From NCBI GenBank assembly GCA_013365325.1, contig JABVXV010000315.1:1-64000 (forward strand): a DNA stretch of 64,000 nucleotides, written 5' to 3'. The notes under the pieces were generated by a model. The model was not told where the DNA came from. It worked only from the letters and a program-made list of their open reading frames with translations, and searched no databases. Source of the DNA: Dipetalonema caudispina. Lineage: Eukaryota; Nematoda; Chromadorea; Rhabditida; Onchocercidae. The position numbers and the translations under genes are program-made. This document shows, in pieces, positions 51,701 through 63,992 of this stretch (positions within the stretch are counted from its first letter, which is position 1; every line of letters begins with the position of its first letter).

Positions 51701-53226
51701 TATTTGCAACCATTTAATTTTATTTCTGATGATAGTCATTTGTCACTTGCTTCATTTACTTCATGATAAGTTTAATCTTTCTGAATATTTAGTTTGTCCC
51801 ATTGCTATTTTTGTTGATAAATAAGAAGGAAATTTTTTCATCCGTTTTTATTTTCGTAGATGTTTTTCATTATTGATTGATTCTTTAGAGAATGTCAGTG
51901 ATCAAAGTTGTTCTACAAAAAGTATAACGGAATGTTCTAATATTTGTGAAAAATGTGAACAATTTGATAAATAAAAAAGAGTTATTTTTAATTGAAATTC
52001 TTTTTCTTCCCATTTATTCCTTCACACTGGACCAAAATTTTATTTGCACTAATAGAAACAAGTAGTCAAATAAAAAAAGTCTATCATTTAAAGGCTGCTT
52101 TTGTTTTAAATAATTTACCCAATGGTCTTGCCTTATTGAAGATAATAATATAAAGGATTACAAATGTGGTATGAATATGTTCTTTAGATATCTATGCTGA
52201 AAAAATAATGAAATGGATAGAATGTGATGATAAATGTCGAAAAATAATAAAGTGCAATATCTCATTGGAATTATTCGAATTTTCTTATACTTAGTGGAAA
52301 AGGAGTAGATTTAAATTTAATGAAAAATTTTACATTTTTTAAAATCCTTATTAGCTAGAAGTATGAGTAATTATCTACCATATCAAAGTGACTAGGCTCA
52401 GAAATCATTGTATCATTATCATTATTTTGGTTCTAATTTAGACAATTGTTACCTTTCGCATATGCATATGTTGAAAAATGTGTGGGATCGAAATTAATGG
52501 TTGCATATATCATTTGTATTATTCTTAAACAATCTCTGCAGTAAGTATTTTTAAGTAAAACTAGCAGCATAATATAAAATAATCAAAATTTTCCTTAACT
52601 ATTATTACAAAAATTTGAACAAAGTTCTCCTAACATTATAAATATAATAAATTTGCATGTGCAATGTTCGCGATTGGTTGCGGTTTGAAATGTTCAGTCG
52701 ACTTACGAAAATATCTCAAGTATCTTGTTTTAATGAAATCTAAATATTGAGTGTCTTTTTCCACTGAGAAAGTAAAAAAAGCTTAAATAGCAGAAAGCAG
52801 TGATCCCTCTCGGAAACTCTAAAATACTCTGGCAACTGGTAAAAAAACGAATCAATAATTGGATTAGAATTAACAAAATAAGATATCATATGATATTTCC
52901 ATTGTGGGTTATGTGTTAATTGCAAAGTATTAGCTTTATGAAGTTCCCAAAGAGGATTATAAGTGACATATGTATATGTATCAGTCGGTGAAATTCATTT
53001 CAATATTCCAAGCATAGGTCATTTATTACATCGAGTATACTGCTATTGGAATCATTTTGTTAAATTTTTTCCATAAATTTCAACTAAAATTCAAAAATTT
53101 TGATATCGCTATTCTGCAAAATAAATATTATCAGCATAAAATAAAATGAAAGTAAATAGCTTTAAGGTTAAAGCGTCTTTTAAACTTTCTAAAAGTAATT
53201 AATACGCAAAATTATATTTTTTCAGG

Positions 53227-53562
53227 ATGTTTATCAGACAATTTACGTTTATTCCAAGTTCCAATTATTCACGCTCAAGTACTTCTCCGTTATCGAGTTT
53301 TGCTTATCAGGCAGAAACAATATCTTCATATTATTACAGCTACTGCCATTTCCTCAATATAAATCATCGCAATGAAATTAGAAAATTTTCGTCAATTAAC
53401 GATGAACAAATATTTCAGTCTTTTAACCACAATGTTTTGAAAGTCGATGACAGCCGATCACAGTTTAGCAAGAATTACTATCCTTTCCGTGTCATATACT
53501 CTTATCACTTACCCATATGTTACCTTTTTAGTAATACTGATAAGAATGATATAAACAGTTGA
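53227..53562 (+). CDS. Possible small orphan gene, 111 residues
   Basis: Not recognised. An open frame rich in Ser, Tyr and Asn (SSNYSRSSTSPLSSF, SSYYYSYCHFLNINH) begins one base after a good acceptor (ATATTTTTTCAG ending 53225), which could be a spliced-leader site. It ends in TGA without an intron. There is no signal peptide, membrane segment or domain. Length alone is only slightly beyond chance, so the acceptor is the main support. It could instead be an exon of something larger or nothing. Confidence 0.25.
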   Translation: MFIRQFTFIPSSNYSRSSTSPLSSFAYQAETISSYYYSYCHFLNINHRNEIRKFSSINDEQIFQSFNHNVLKVDDSRSQFSKNYYPFRVIYSYHLPICYLFSNTDKNDINS

Positions 53563-54434
53563 AAGAAAATGTTCCGTTCATTTAAGATCAAATTAATTTT
53601 CTAAAGACCAATAATGAACATTTATGTCCAGTTCTATCCCATTACCCATTTATTGCAGCAGGATTAAAACTTCCATGTTAAAATTTTTTATATTTACTTG
53701 CTACTTCTGATGACGATAACAGAATCACTGTATTTATAATAAATCATAATTAATTAAGTTCACCAATGTTAACAAGATATCTCAAATGCATTAATTAGTA
53801 TGACATAATCAACGGTCCTACAGTAAGTGCACATAACTTTGATAAATAATAAATGTATAATTTAATCAAGAAATTCGTTTTATGCTATTTGTTGTATATT
53901 CTTTCTGCTAAAAATTAATTTGATTCATTTCTTTTTCATAAAAATACTATCAACTAAATAGAAGTATATGTCGTGTTGAATATGATGAACTGTGTATCAT
54001 CATGTCTATAAGAGTCCTATAAATGGCATTATTTCTATTTAATGGCAAATAATAAAATAATAATTTTGAACTTCTTAAAATTTTATAGGATTTTAAATAT
54101 TACGAAAATAGAAGGAATAACTGCCATTTAACAAAATTTATAATCCTAAATTTAGCTCATTCATTTATTCAATTATGATACAACAATAATAATGTGAATG
54201 ATACTGATGACATTGCGTACTTTGATTAAAATCATGATAGCAATTACTCTTTAGTGACCCATTGAAATTCATATCATACTTTAAGAAATCACCACCTATC
54301 ACCGTACATCATCATCTTTCTACTACTCCACCTTTTTTCTGCTACTGATCCTCTCTTCATCTTTCATTCCTGTAATCTTATTTCAACATTGCTGTTCATT
54401 TTACTGCACACCTCATCGTGTTGTTTTCCTTAAA

Positions 54435-54512
54435 AATTTATCACCATCATTATCATTATCGTTACCATCATCATTATCGTCATCACCATCAGTCGTCATT
54501 ATACCATCGATT
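54435..54512. repeat. (ATC/ATT)n stretch before the NHR start
   Basis: Imperfect trinucleotide repeat of TCATTATCATCACC type in the 5' region of the nuclear receptor gene, 65-140 bases before its ATG. Confidence 0.8.
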
Positions 54513-54576
54513 CGCTAACTGTTTCATCATTATTCAATTTTGTACTTTTGGCAACAATATTCACTTTAAAATAATT

Positions 54577-57500
54577 ATGACTGAGATATTGGATAGTCTC
54601 AATAGATCGGGTAAGCTCAAATTATTTTTTAATTCCATTCAAGTTTCATTCTTAGGAAAAATCTCAGAAATCGCACTCTAAAATGTCACATTTCATTCAT
54701 TCTATATTTACAGTTGGATCAACTGTAGATATAGAATGAATGAAATATATTTTAATGCGAACAGTTTCGCTTTATAGTTTAATTTTGATTGGAATCAGTT
54801 CAAGTCCTACTTTTTGCTCGCTTACAATATGTGAAAATCAAGCATATTGTGCGATATTTTATAATATGGTCTAGTTAATAGATAAATAGTTATTAAACTA
54901 GACCTGATTATTTATTAGGATAAAGAGACAAAGACGCTTTTCGTAAATGTTTCTTCCTATTTTTCTAAATCAAATTATATTGCCTTTTTCCTATTCTTTA
55001 TCAAGAAAGATTTAATGTAACAGAGTCAAAAAATTGAATTTTTATTTGTGTTTAACTGAAACTTTTAATGTCAGCTCAATCATTAATGACTTACGCTTCT
55101 ATAATAATGCTTTCTCTTCCAGTCAAATCTTTTCTAATTTCAACTTTTCGTAACTTCAAAGTGGCATCATAACAATGTGAATATTAGTTGGAAGAAGATA
55201 ATAAGAAAGAAATGATTTACTACTTCACTATTAGAATTGATTTTTCTGGAAGCACATAGAGATACGCAGAAATTTGAAATTTAGTAAGTTTCATTTTTCT
55301 GCAACATAGCTGCTCTCCCTTTTTTCTATTCTTTTCCATTTGTATGTTTCATTCGGTAATTGAATTGCTGACATGATATTATGAAATGAGAAATGACATA
55401 TGATTAAGATGATTAGAGGCTGATAAATGATAAGGGAATAGTTAAGACGTTATGGAATGGGAAATGAATTACGATTAGGATGATTAGGAATAATAAATAA
55501 CAAGAGGTTATCCAAAGCTCAGCCACGACATCATTTATTAGAAAATGAGATATGACTGGGGTGATTAGAAGTGATAAATGATAAAAGTTAGCATTTTATC
55601 TATAATTGTCAAAGATAAGAATACTGTCAGGTTCTGTTAAAATTTCTCAATAATTAGTCATCAAATTAGTGGAAATTGCAGACGTTGTGTTGTTTTTAAG
55701 TTTTATTAATTTGATTAATAGAAATTGTTGACAGCAATGTATATATTTTAAACATACTTCAACAGAATTAATTCTTAAAAAAAGTAGGAGAAATTAAATA
55801 TTTAAGTGGAAACAGCAAAATATAAGTAAAAAAGCAAATTGTTTAATAAAAATTTTTAAGAAGAAGAAAAAAATCTTTTCATTATTCAACTAGTATTGTT
55901 TTATTTATTTCCTCCTTTACAGATTTAATTTTTTACTTTTTCAGGAAAAACAGAAATTTTTCATCAATATATTGTAATTTTATCAAATAAAAGATTGACG
56001 GACATTTTATAAAGACATAATATCTTCCTTAATATTATGCTAATTTTTTTTAACTTCATGATTGCATTATTTTGTTAAGACGAGATATTTTAGAAACAAA
56101 AAGTTTGTGACTAAAAAAAGGAAAAAAAAACATTTACAATGAAAAAAGGTCAACTACTTTTTAAATTTTTTAATCACATTTTTTCTCTTTAAAAATGTCT
56201 TTCTGAAGGACTTTTTAAAATGTCTATTACACTAAATGGATCGTAAAACATTTATTGCAGTAATTTCATTTATTGAAAAGGGATTGAATTTCCCGCAAAT
56301 TTGATATTTATTATAAAGGTGAAATTCGATTAATACTAAAATGTTAATTTTATTTGATATGATTATTATTATTCAATTATTATCATATCTGGTGATAGGT
56401 GCTCCAGTGTTAGTTGAGTAACTCTATGTACTTTAAAAGGACTCATTTGTTAATAATTATCGATGCAATAAATGTATGAGTATATCCAGAAGAGTGTCGG
56501 ATTTGTGGTGATATCGCGGATGGTTATCATTATGGTGTATTATCATGTCGTGGTTGCAATGCATTCTTTCGAAGAGCTGTTTCGCTTGGAGTACAATTTT
56601 ATTGTCATCGAGGAGGTACATGTCGAGTTGATAAAAGTTCGTCTTTTCTGAAAAGGGGAAAAAAGGAAAAGAAAAAAAAAATGATCAATATTGAAAAATA
56701 TTTGAATATTTCTTCATCCTTTGTTTGCTTGTTTTTTTTTAATATTTTAAATTGAACATTCAAATGAAATTTTTAAATATGCTAAGAATTATTATTGATT
56801 AAGATTGATTATTTTTGCTTCCTTTTTTCTTTCTTCTTGCCTTAGTCCATCACACATTTAATTTTAGCATTATATAAAAGAAATGGTCATTACCCATCAA
56901 ATATACATAAATGATTAATTTCATCAGAAAGCTTGCAATGATAAGTCGATTTGTTATCTTTCTGCAGAAATTTCAACAATGACAAGTTTTAGCAATGCAA
57001 GAAATTAGTCGTCATGCTTATTTTAGATGCTCGATGTGCATGTCGAGCATGTCGTTTGAAGAAATGCGAACAGATGGGAATGGATCGGAAGGGTATTTAT
57101 TAATTTATCTTTTTTTGTATTTGGCATCATTTCTTTTCTTTTCTGAAAATGCTTGAACGTTGATATACGATACTGTTGAAGTTAAAGGAATCAAGTATAT
57201 TTCACACTGTTTTAAGCCTAAAAAGGTATTAAATGGATGGGAAAAAAAACTGCTTTTTCGGCACTTTTCATACAAACAAACCTCTTTCAACTGCCATATA
57301 TTTATTTGAATGGTTCTTCGCCTTTTTCTTGCATTTCTTATTGCTTGTAAACTGAGTAATTTACATATCTCTTATCACCGATAAGAGGCATGTGAATTGG
57401 GAAGAACACAATTTTTTACCGCCTTTTTTTCAGATAAATTTTATCTTTATGTATTCCATGCCGTCATTTTTATCATTTTTCAAAACCGTTTTAAAAGTTA

Positions 57501-60500
57501 TATTCAGCATTGTTTATTTTGTGTTTTTTTAAGTGCTGCAGTATTTGTTACAAATATGAAAAATATTTGTTAGCAAAAGGTTATGTATTGTAGCTTGATT
57601 TTTTAATTAATTTCGCAAACGTATTTTTAAAAATTCCTTTTTAAGCGCTTTGAAACACTTTCATTTTGCCGATTAACTTGATGCTAAAGGATGGTACGAT
57701 GGTCATCATAGACTTCTTCGACAATTTCTCGCTTAGCTCTGAGATTATCTTTAGTGATTTTTCTCAATTAGTCCGATGATCGTTCACTACGCCTTCATTT
57801 TCAACGTTCTCTTATCCTTCGAAAACAACTTCATTCACTACCTATACTGTATATTAGCAAGCAATTTCTGGACCAAATACGCCGTTGATATTGCGCACTG
57901 ATTCCACTGTTTTATGACTGAAATAATAAAAAATCACTAAATTCATTTTTTGTCTAATACATAATTAGCGGAAAGAATAGAAAGTAAGAAGTAAGGAATA
58001 AAATGGTATAATACGGTATATGTGTTTAATAATATATCCGGATATAAGACAGCAAATTCCATCAATCCGAAAACAATTATTTTTATGCCAACTTCGTGCA
58101 TATATCGAATTAGTTAGTGGTATTTTTACTACCATGACTTCATAATTTGCTTCCATATTTGTTTTGCCATTGAATTATTGTGCAAATTCTTACTAAATGA
58201 TATTATTTATTGTATCATTTAATAATTATTCATTTTTTATTATTTAACTTTTTATTTGCTATTTAGCTGTCCAACTTAAGCATCCTTATGAAAATTATCA
58301 GCAATCAGTGACAAAGATAAACTCAAAACAAATAGCAACAAATTCGATTGAATTCATTAATCTCATCTCAAACAATAATTCATTCAAAATGATATCACAC
58401 AAACCTATTGCCACTGTTAGTTTGATTCTTCTGTAGACTTTTTAAAATTAATTTACTGAAACATTTATAAATCACCAACAAACAAGTAGAAATTGAATTC
58501 ATCATCAAAATTTCTAGCATACATTAATTGATAATGATGCACGGTAGACATCTCAGAAATGAACTGGAATGATTATTCAGTCGAAATCAAGAAGATGATT
58601 CAATCACTCAAAGATATTTGTATATTCCGGTTCATTATTTCTTAGGATTGGTTCAAATTTGTTATTTCAGAGAAGAGATGCTTCTTTACTATCCGGTTAC
58701 GATAGCGGCATAACTCTAACAGCACAAAAAAGAGGCTTGATAGCTCGTTTAGCAGATGACTATAGGAAACAGGTAATTGTAATTCAATTACTCTACTCTT
58801 CATTACCTGAACTTATTTCGGGATCATAAATAAGAGATGGAGAAGTCAACAAAAATTAAGATAATTTATTAATTATCTTCACAATTTTGAAAGTACAAAT
58901 AATTCCAGTATGCAAATGACAGCTAGTCTCATTTAATCAGCGAGATATTTGCATACTGTAATATTTTTTCTAGGATATTTGAAATAATGAACGCGAAATA
59001 TACAATAATACAGTGTACTGTATTTTGCAAGTAATTTGTAGCGAGAACGACGACGAATGATGTTATGTCATTGTGTTGAAGAGATTGTGCTTGATAACGT
59101 TGAGATTATGTTAAAAGGACCTGCTTCTACTCTTGATTATGTTGATATTTTTAAAGTACAAGTGGTTCTAATGCATGAATGGGTTCTAAGACTTGAAGAG
59201 TTTAAGTAAGATTTTGATATATTTAGATATAATTATCCTTCTTTCTTTCCGTTTTTTCCTGTTTCTAATTTATTTTAAAAACTTCGAATGAATAAATAAT
59301 TCAGTGAATAGATGATTATTAACAAAAGTCCAAAACAAATTTTTTAATAATACTAAAATATTTACGACTAATTATCATTAATTGGCTAAGAAATTATCAT
59401 TTAGCAAATACAAGCGAAAGTTATATCAATGGAATTAAAAATCAATTTCACTCTGACAACATTAACAATTATTTTCTGCAATCATTATTAATAATGGATA
59501 ATACAATTCGTTCAAAACAATAAATAATTGTTTAATAGTTTGAATATTAATTGCTGTTTGTTATTCTTTTAGTGCTATAGAAGATCCATTTGATAAATCA
59601 AAATTGTTACGACGTTTTGCATTACGATATATGCTATTGGATAATATCTTTCATGCAGTAGAATTAGGCATTCGTGATCGAATAATTCTTATAAATAATA
59701 CATTCATAATTCCCGGAAATATTCCGAATAGTATGCCGGATGAAAGCCAAAGTAATCAGGCAATTAAATATATGTAAGTTTTTAATTCTTAATCATAATA
59801 TGCATCATTCATTAATCAACAATTAAACAGTTAATGTGGTACAATTAATATGAATGCATTATCAGCATATCAAATGTAATGTATAAGTAATATGATATTA
59901 CTGCTAACAAAATTTCATGCGAAATTAATAAAACTTAAAAGTTAATAATTTGATGAAAAACTTAGGGAGAATAATTCAGGATGTATGGTGAACGAAGTGC
60001 TCAATTGATTGATGAATTAATTGCTCCAATGATCGATATGAATTTTACTATTGGTATGCATAAACCATTCTTTATGAACTTACATAACAATAGGTTGTGT
60101 AACATTTGAAAATAAATATTGATTTTGAATTTAATTTTTAAAATTAGTAAACTTGGCAAAAGATGCTAATGTAAAAATGCTATGGAAACCTACTAATAAA
60201 AAGAATGATTTTCAAGAGTTCTAAATTTAACATTTATTATAAGTGATTGGTTAAAGTTAAAGATACATAATATGAGATTATTATTGTTGTTTTTTTTTTT
60301 TTTTAAAGTAAACTTTAATTTTAAGTTCAACGACGAAAGTGAATATTGCCGTTGTTTTCCAGGTGAACTTATGGCTTTACGTTTAATAACGTTTTGGAAT
60401 CCACATGGTATAACTCTTTCACCTCAAACAAAAAGTACTATTCAGCTGGCAAGGAACCGAGCTGTTAATGAATTGTACAGATGGTACTCAGATCAACATT

Positions 60501-60858
60501 TTGAATCAGCTGATACTCGTCTGGGCAATGTATTGCTTTTACTTTGCCCAATAACTGTAAGCTTTTTTCTTCCTTACCTCAAAATGAGTCATTTATATTT
60601 TGGGCTGAAATCCCATTTCTGTGTGGTTTGCATCTACAAAGTTACTTAGCTAATTTATGTCTGTTATAAATATATGTATATATGTTTAGATTTGTTAATT
60701 ACTCGTTATCTGTCATTAATTTGGTCTATTAATTAAACTGATAACAGATCATTTTTCAGGAGCAAATACACTACATGACAGAGATGGTTAAACTTATCCC
60801 ATCGTTTGGCATACTCAATGAATGGGATTCATATCTTCAAAACATACTTGCAACATAA
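54577..60858 (+). CDS. Nuclear hormone receptor, nemat­ode-divergent type
   Basis: Ten exons close in phase: 54577-54610, 56490-56636, 57027-57092, 58267-58415, 58671-58772, 59042-59205, 59573-59773, 59980-60053, 60363-60556, 60760-60858; 409 residues. The DNA-binding domain starts at residue 14 and has both C4 fingers with canonical spacing: CRICGDIADGYHYGVLSCRG-C, then CHRGGTC...CACRACRLKKC, followed by GMDRK. The P-box region reads CRGCNAFFRR rather than the CEGCKGFFRR of classical receptors, as in the expanded HNF4-derived nematode receptors. A 90-residue hinge precedes a ligand-binding-type domain (RRRMMLCHCVEEIVLDN, VLMHEWVLRLEEFN, FDKSKLLRRFALRYMLLDN, LITFWNPHGITLSP, LGNVLLLLCPIT). The 10-residue N-terminus before the fingers is very short. 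It acts as a nuclear transcription factor; ligand and targets are unknown. Introns 1 and 3 carry hairpins and a mariner fragment. Confidence 0.93.
54690..54746. repeat. Hairpin 1: long inverted repeat, NHR intron 1
   Basis: Arms ATTTCATTCATTCTATAT/ATATAGAATGAATGAAAT continue through ACAGTTG/CAACTGT to a GATC centre. About 25 of 27 positions pair. It would fold as a near-perfect stem with a 4-base loop. Confidence 0.85.
54824..54850. repeat. Hairpin 2: short inverted repeat, NHR intron 1
   Basis: ACAATATG and CATATTGT, perfect 8-base arms separated by 11 bases. Confidence 0.6.
54868..54904. repeat. Hairpin 3: inverted repeat, NHR intron 1
   Basis: GGTCTAGTTAATA pairs with TATTAAACTAGACC (one bulge) around an AT-rich loop of about 9 bases. 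Confidence 0.7.
55376..55600. repeat. Degenerate tandem repeat, three units
   Basis: Three diverged copies of a TATGAAATGAGAAATGA...GATTAGGATGATTAG...ATAAATGATAAG unit begin near 55380, 55451 and 55538 (spacing 71 and 87). They lie in NHR intron 1. No function evident. Confidence 0.65.
57669..58094 (-). mobile_element. Truncated mariner copy, NHR intron 3
   Basis: About 97% identical over about 426 bases to 8652-9081, in the same orientation. It contains one terminal inverted repeat (ending ATGCCAACTT at 58094), the 5' leader and the dead N-terminal part of the mariner transposase (minus strand, down to the IGKIK-like segment). The rest of the element is absent. It is again antisense to its host gene. 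It shares the other copy's disabling changes, such as the stop after the PEIAC segment. Confidence 0.88.
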
Positions 60859-60884
60859 TTTTATTTCTTTTCTTAACCTTTTCC

Positions 60885-60905
60885 CTCTCTCTCTCTCTCT
60901 CTCTT
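60885..60905. repeat. (CT)n microsatellite, NHR 3' flank
   Basis: About ten CT units starting 26 bases past the NHR stop, probably in its 3' UTR. Confidence 0.9.
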
Positions 60906-63320
60906 GCTACTACCGTATTCTTTTTTATATCATTTTTTAAATTAAAAACTCACGATAGGTTTTTTCTCTCTTGGATTAATTCAATTCAATGGATTTTCTT
61001 TTGTTTCTCATTGTTCTCTTGCTTGGTTTGTGCCTTTGGCCATAGACTAATAGTCCATAGCTTTGGTTCTATAGTAGCAATCATGGCTCTGGCCATACAT
61101 AACGCTGTGTGTTAGCCATATGTTTGCTGTATTTTCAAGTTTCATAATTGTTCCATCTCTATTGCTAATTGTAGTTTCAGCTGTGCAATGCAATATGACT
61201 TCCAAATTTTGAAAGAATGAAATAATAGTTTTAATTGAATTAATTCAATTGAAAATTTTATCTTATTTAAAATTTTTCATTCTCTTCTGAAATGATTTCT
61301 TGTTTAACACAGTGTTTAATCTTTGACTTGGATTTCTGCTAATAGAACTGCATTAATTTTTTCTCAAGAAAAAAAGATAACTTAAACAAATTTTTTTATA
61401 AAACGAGAAGAAAATTTTCAACCTTCAATATCTTCGGGAATTTTTACTCGGAATTTTGATATAAAATTAAATGCAATGTTGGTTTATCGCTTTATTGTAA
61501 TTATTCATAAATTCCTATAATTCTTGTCACATTAATTTAGAAAACCATTCTTTTTTTGATTAGAAATGCGAGGAACCCTTATCTTAACATAATTATATTT
61601 TAATAATTTACTAGGAAGTACCGATTACGAAAATAATTAATGATAATATGATAATTACCAAGAAGCTTAAGAAGGACTTGTTGCAAGAATTATGATACTA
61701 ACTGATAAACTTAATCTTCTTAGGGATTTTAAAGTAATCGACGTAAATAATATGCATACATTGTATTTTACCTTTCTCATGTAAAATAATATAAAGTGTT
61801 TAGTTGACTCATTTTATAAATTATCGTTTAATATTTAGTTTGATTTTATTTAATTACCTCAACAATAAAAGTTTGTTAATAGTTGTTGCAAATTTATCAA
61901 TTCTTATCGTCCGTTCTTCTCCCCTTTTTCTGTTTTCCATTTGCTAATTGTTCACATAAAACAATAATAAAACAATTGATAGAACTATTGTCAATGCAAA
62001 CTGATTTAATAGTGTATAAAAAAAACAATTGGTCTAATAAAACTTTTTCTGTCGAGAATATGAAGAAATATGTAAAAGAAAATATGAGACAAATATGAAA
62101 CAATATGAAACCATAACTTTGCATTCTATACTTGTACTGCTCAATATTTTCACCAAAATTTTGCATCAGTATTATATGAAAATATAATCAACATATCTTG
62201 GCTACTCTAATTTTTTTTTAAAACTATGATATATGATAAGCCAAGAATGATGAGTCATAGGCTTCCTTTTCACCTGTCATTAAATGATGACAATCAAGAA
62301 AACCTGTTTGTCTCTTCTTTCCATACCAATGTTACTAACAATTAGTATTTCAGCTCCGAATACAAAGGACGCAAACATTGCCTATGCTTCAATCCATTAG
62401 AAACTATTACTGCCATTAAAAATTTCTATAGCTTACTAATTGCTGACTAATATTAATGAATATGTTGCTGCATTTTTGAAATATTGATGAAAGTATAACA
62501 GTATATTAAGTGAGCATTTTCATTCCTTTTTTATTTAAACTTTATCATTCAACATTTATTTTAACTACTTTTCCGCTATTCTATTTCAATTTCCTTGCCA
62601 AATTTATTTTATCGCATTGACACGGATACGATATGCTGTCCATCTTAATTTCTTTCATAGAAATCTTTCAACGAATAACTTGCAAGCCACAAATGGTAAT
62701 GTACCCTGCTTTACCATCGTCACACTTCGTTCATCCGTCCTTTTCAATGCATTATAACAACAGACGCAAATCTGATGATCAGCTGTTTTTGACGATGCTA
62801 CCACTACCACCACCACCACCGCCACCACCACCAACACCACCGCCACCACCGCCACTACCACCACTATCATTACCGTTGCTACCACCGCCACCACCGCCAC
62901 CACCGCCACCACCACCAACACCACCGCCACCACCACCAACACCACTGCCACCACTATCATTACCGTTGCTACCACCGCCACCACCACCACCTCCACCATC
63001 ATTCCCACTATCACCGCCGTTACCCCTATCTCTACCTCCGCAGTCTTCTTTGTTATCATTCTTGAATGTTGATGATATTCCCCTCCTGATGGAACGTTTC
63101 ACCCCGATTCCATTTGATCACATACCACTGCATGTGTTTCTACGAATACAAATGTTTTGTTATAGGTATCCGGCACATAGTAAGTGCAGGTTAAATTTAA
63201 TAGTATTATCGAAAATAGCATAGTATTCAACGATAATTAATCATTGTATTGCAGATACATAAACACTATAACTTACTTTAAAATTTTCGTTAACCACATT
63301 AATGCAAAACTTTGATTCAT
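60906..63320. other. Spacer between NHR and the last gene
   Basis: AT-rich. Apart from the (CCA)n block listed separately nothing is supported. The small open frames at 61883-62098 (+) and 61897-62166 (-) overlap and are chance-like. Confidence 0.5.
62798..63012. repeat. (CCA/CCG)n minisatellite with 90-bp unit
   Basis: An ACC/GCC-rich tract. Within it CCACTATCATTACCGTTGCT recurs at 62861 and 62951, a 90-base unit. It is far more GC-rich than its surroundings. All forward frames are open through it (Pro in one frame, Gly or Val/Ala on the reverse), so long open frames here come from the repeat and are weak evidence for a gene. Confidence 0.85.
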
Positions 63321-63364
63321 TCAGGAAAAAAAAATGGGTAACAGTTCAAACGGTCAATGTTCTC

Positions 63365-63992
63365 ATGCAGAAAGTAAGATTTAAATGCTTAATTAACAAT
63401 AAAATTTCATATTAATGTGTAAATAGGGTGAGAAATTTTGAAATTGAAAGTACCATTTTTTTCTCGAAGTGAAAAATGAAATACAAATTTAAGAGAAATG
63501 GAAATTTCGATCGTTTCAAAAAATCCAAATTCTCGAGAACTTTTTTTTAGAAAATTTTGAAGGTTGAATAATAACTTTATTTAATTTTCAAATGCAACTC
63601 TTGAAATTGTTTCAAGTTTTCTGATTTATAGAATACCAGTCATTTTCCACCTGTACCAGAAATACCCCGAGTCGATGTGTTTAAAAATGTACCGGAGAGT
63701 TTGATTACTGGTGCTCCGCGGTTTGCATTCCGGGAATTGAAAAAAGAAAATCGTGAAACTCTTTTAGTATGTACATAATGAATTTGTTTTAAGTGAAATA
63801 TTGATATGCATATTTAATATAAGTATCGAAATTTTTCCTAATTGTTTAATGCATCAATATTTTCCAGTTTTTAATTTCCAGCAAATATCTCCATTCTTTT
63901 ATCATCGTTTAGTCTTTATATAAAATAGGGTTGTAACTTTGCTAATCTGTGTTATGAATCATTTCCTAGGTCAAAATGATGTATACGGACAG
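63365..63992 (+). CDS. 5' part of an unrecognised gene, runs off the window
   Basis: Not recognised. Exons 63632-63766 and 63970-63992 join in phase (…RETLL then VKMMYTDR) and both have good acceptors and donors. The second exon is only 23 bases, and its donor GTGAGT is at 63993, so more exons lie beyond 64000. Exon 63632-63766 encodes HFPPVPEIPRVDVFKNVPES then ITGAPRFAFRELKKENRETL, clearly coding-like. The first exon is uncertain: an ATG at 63365 (MQK) joins in phase. The better-looking ATG at 63334 (MGNSSNGQ, an N-myristoylation-like start nine bases after a TTCAG acceptor) is out of phase by one with the only donor seen. No domain can be named from about 50 residues. Confidence 0.5.

Larger units (their letters stand above)
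48764..54576. other. 5.8-kb gene-poor interval
   Basis: 3' flank of the Rubicon-like gene, then AT-rich spacer. Open frames at 49289-49582, 49956-50177 and 49963-50154 overlap each other in different frames and show no family. One frame at 53227-53562 is listed separately. No RNA gene or transposon end recognised. Confidence 0.5.

Noticed and set aside
62633..63223. 196-codon proline-rich open frame
   Set aside because: The open frame comes from the CCA/CCG repeat, which is open in several frames; the flanks do not look coding.
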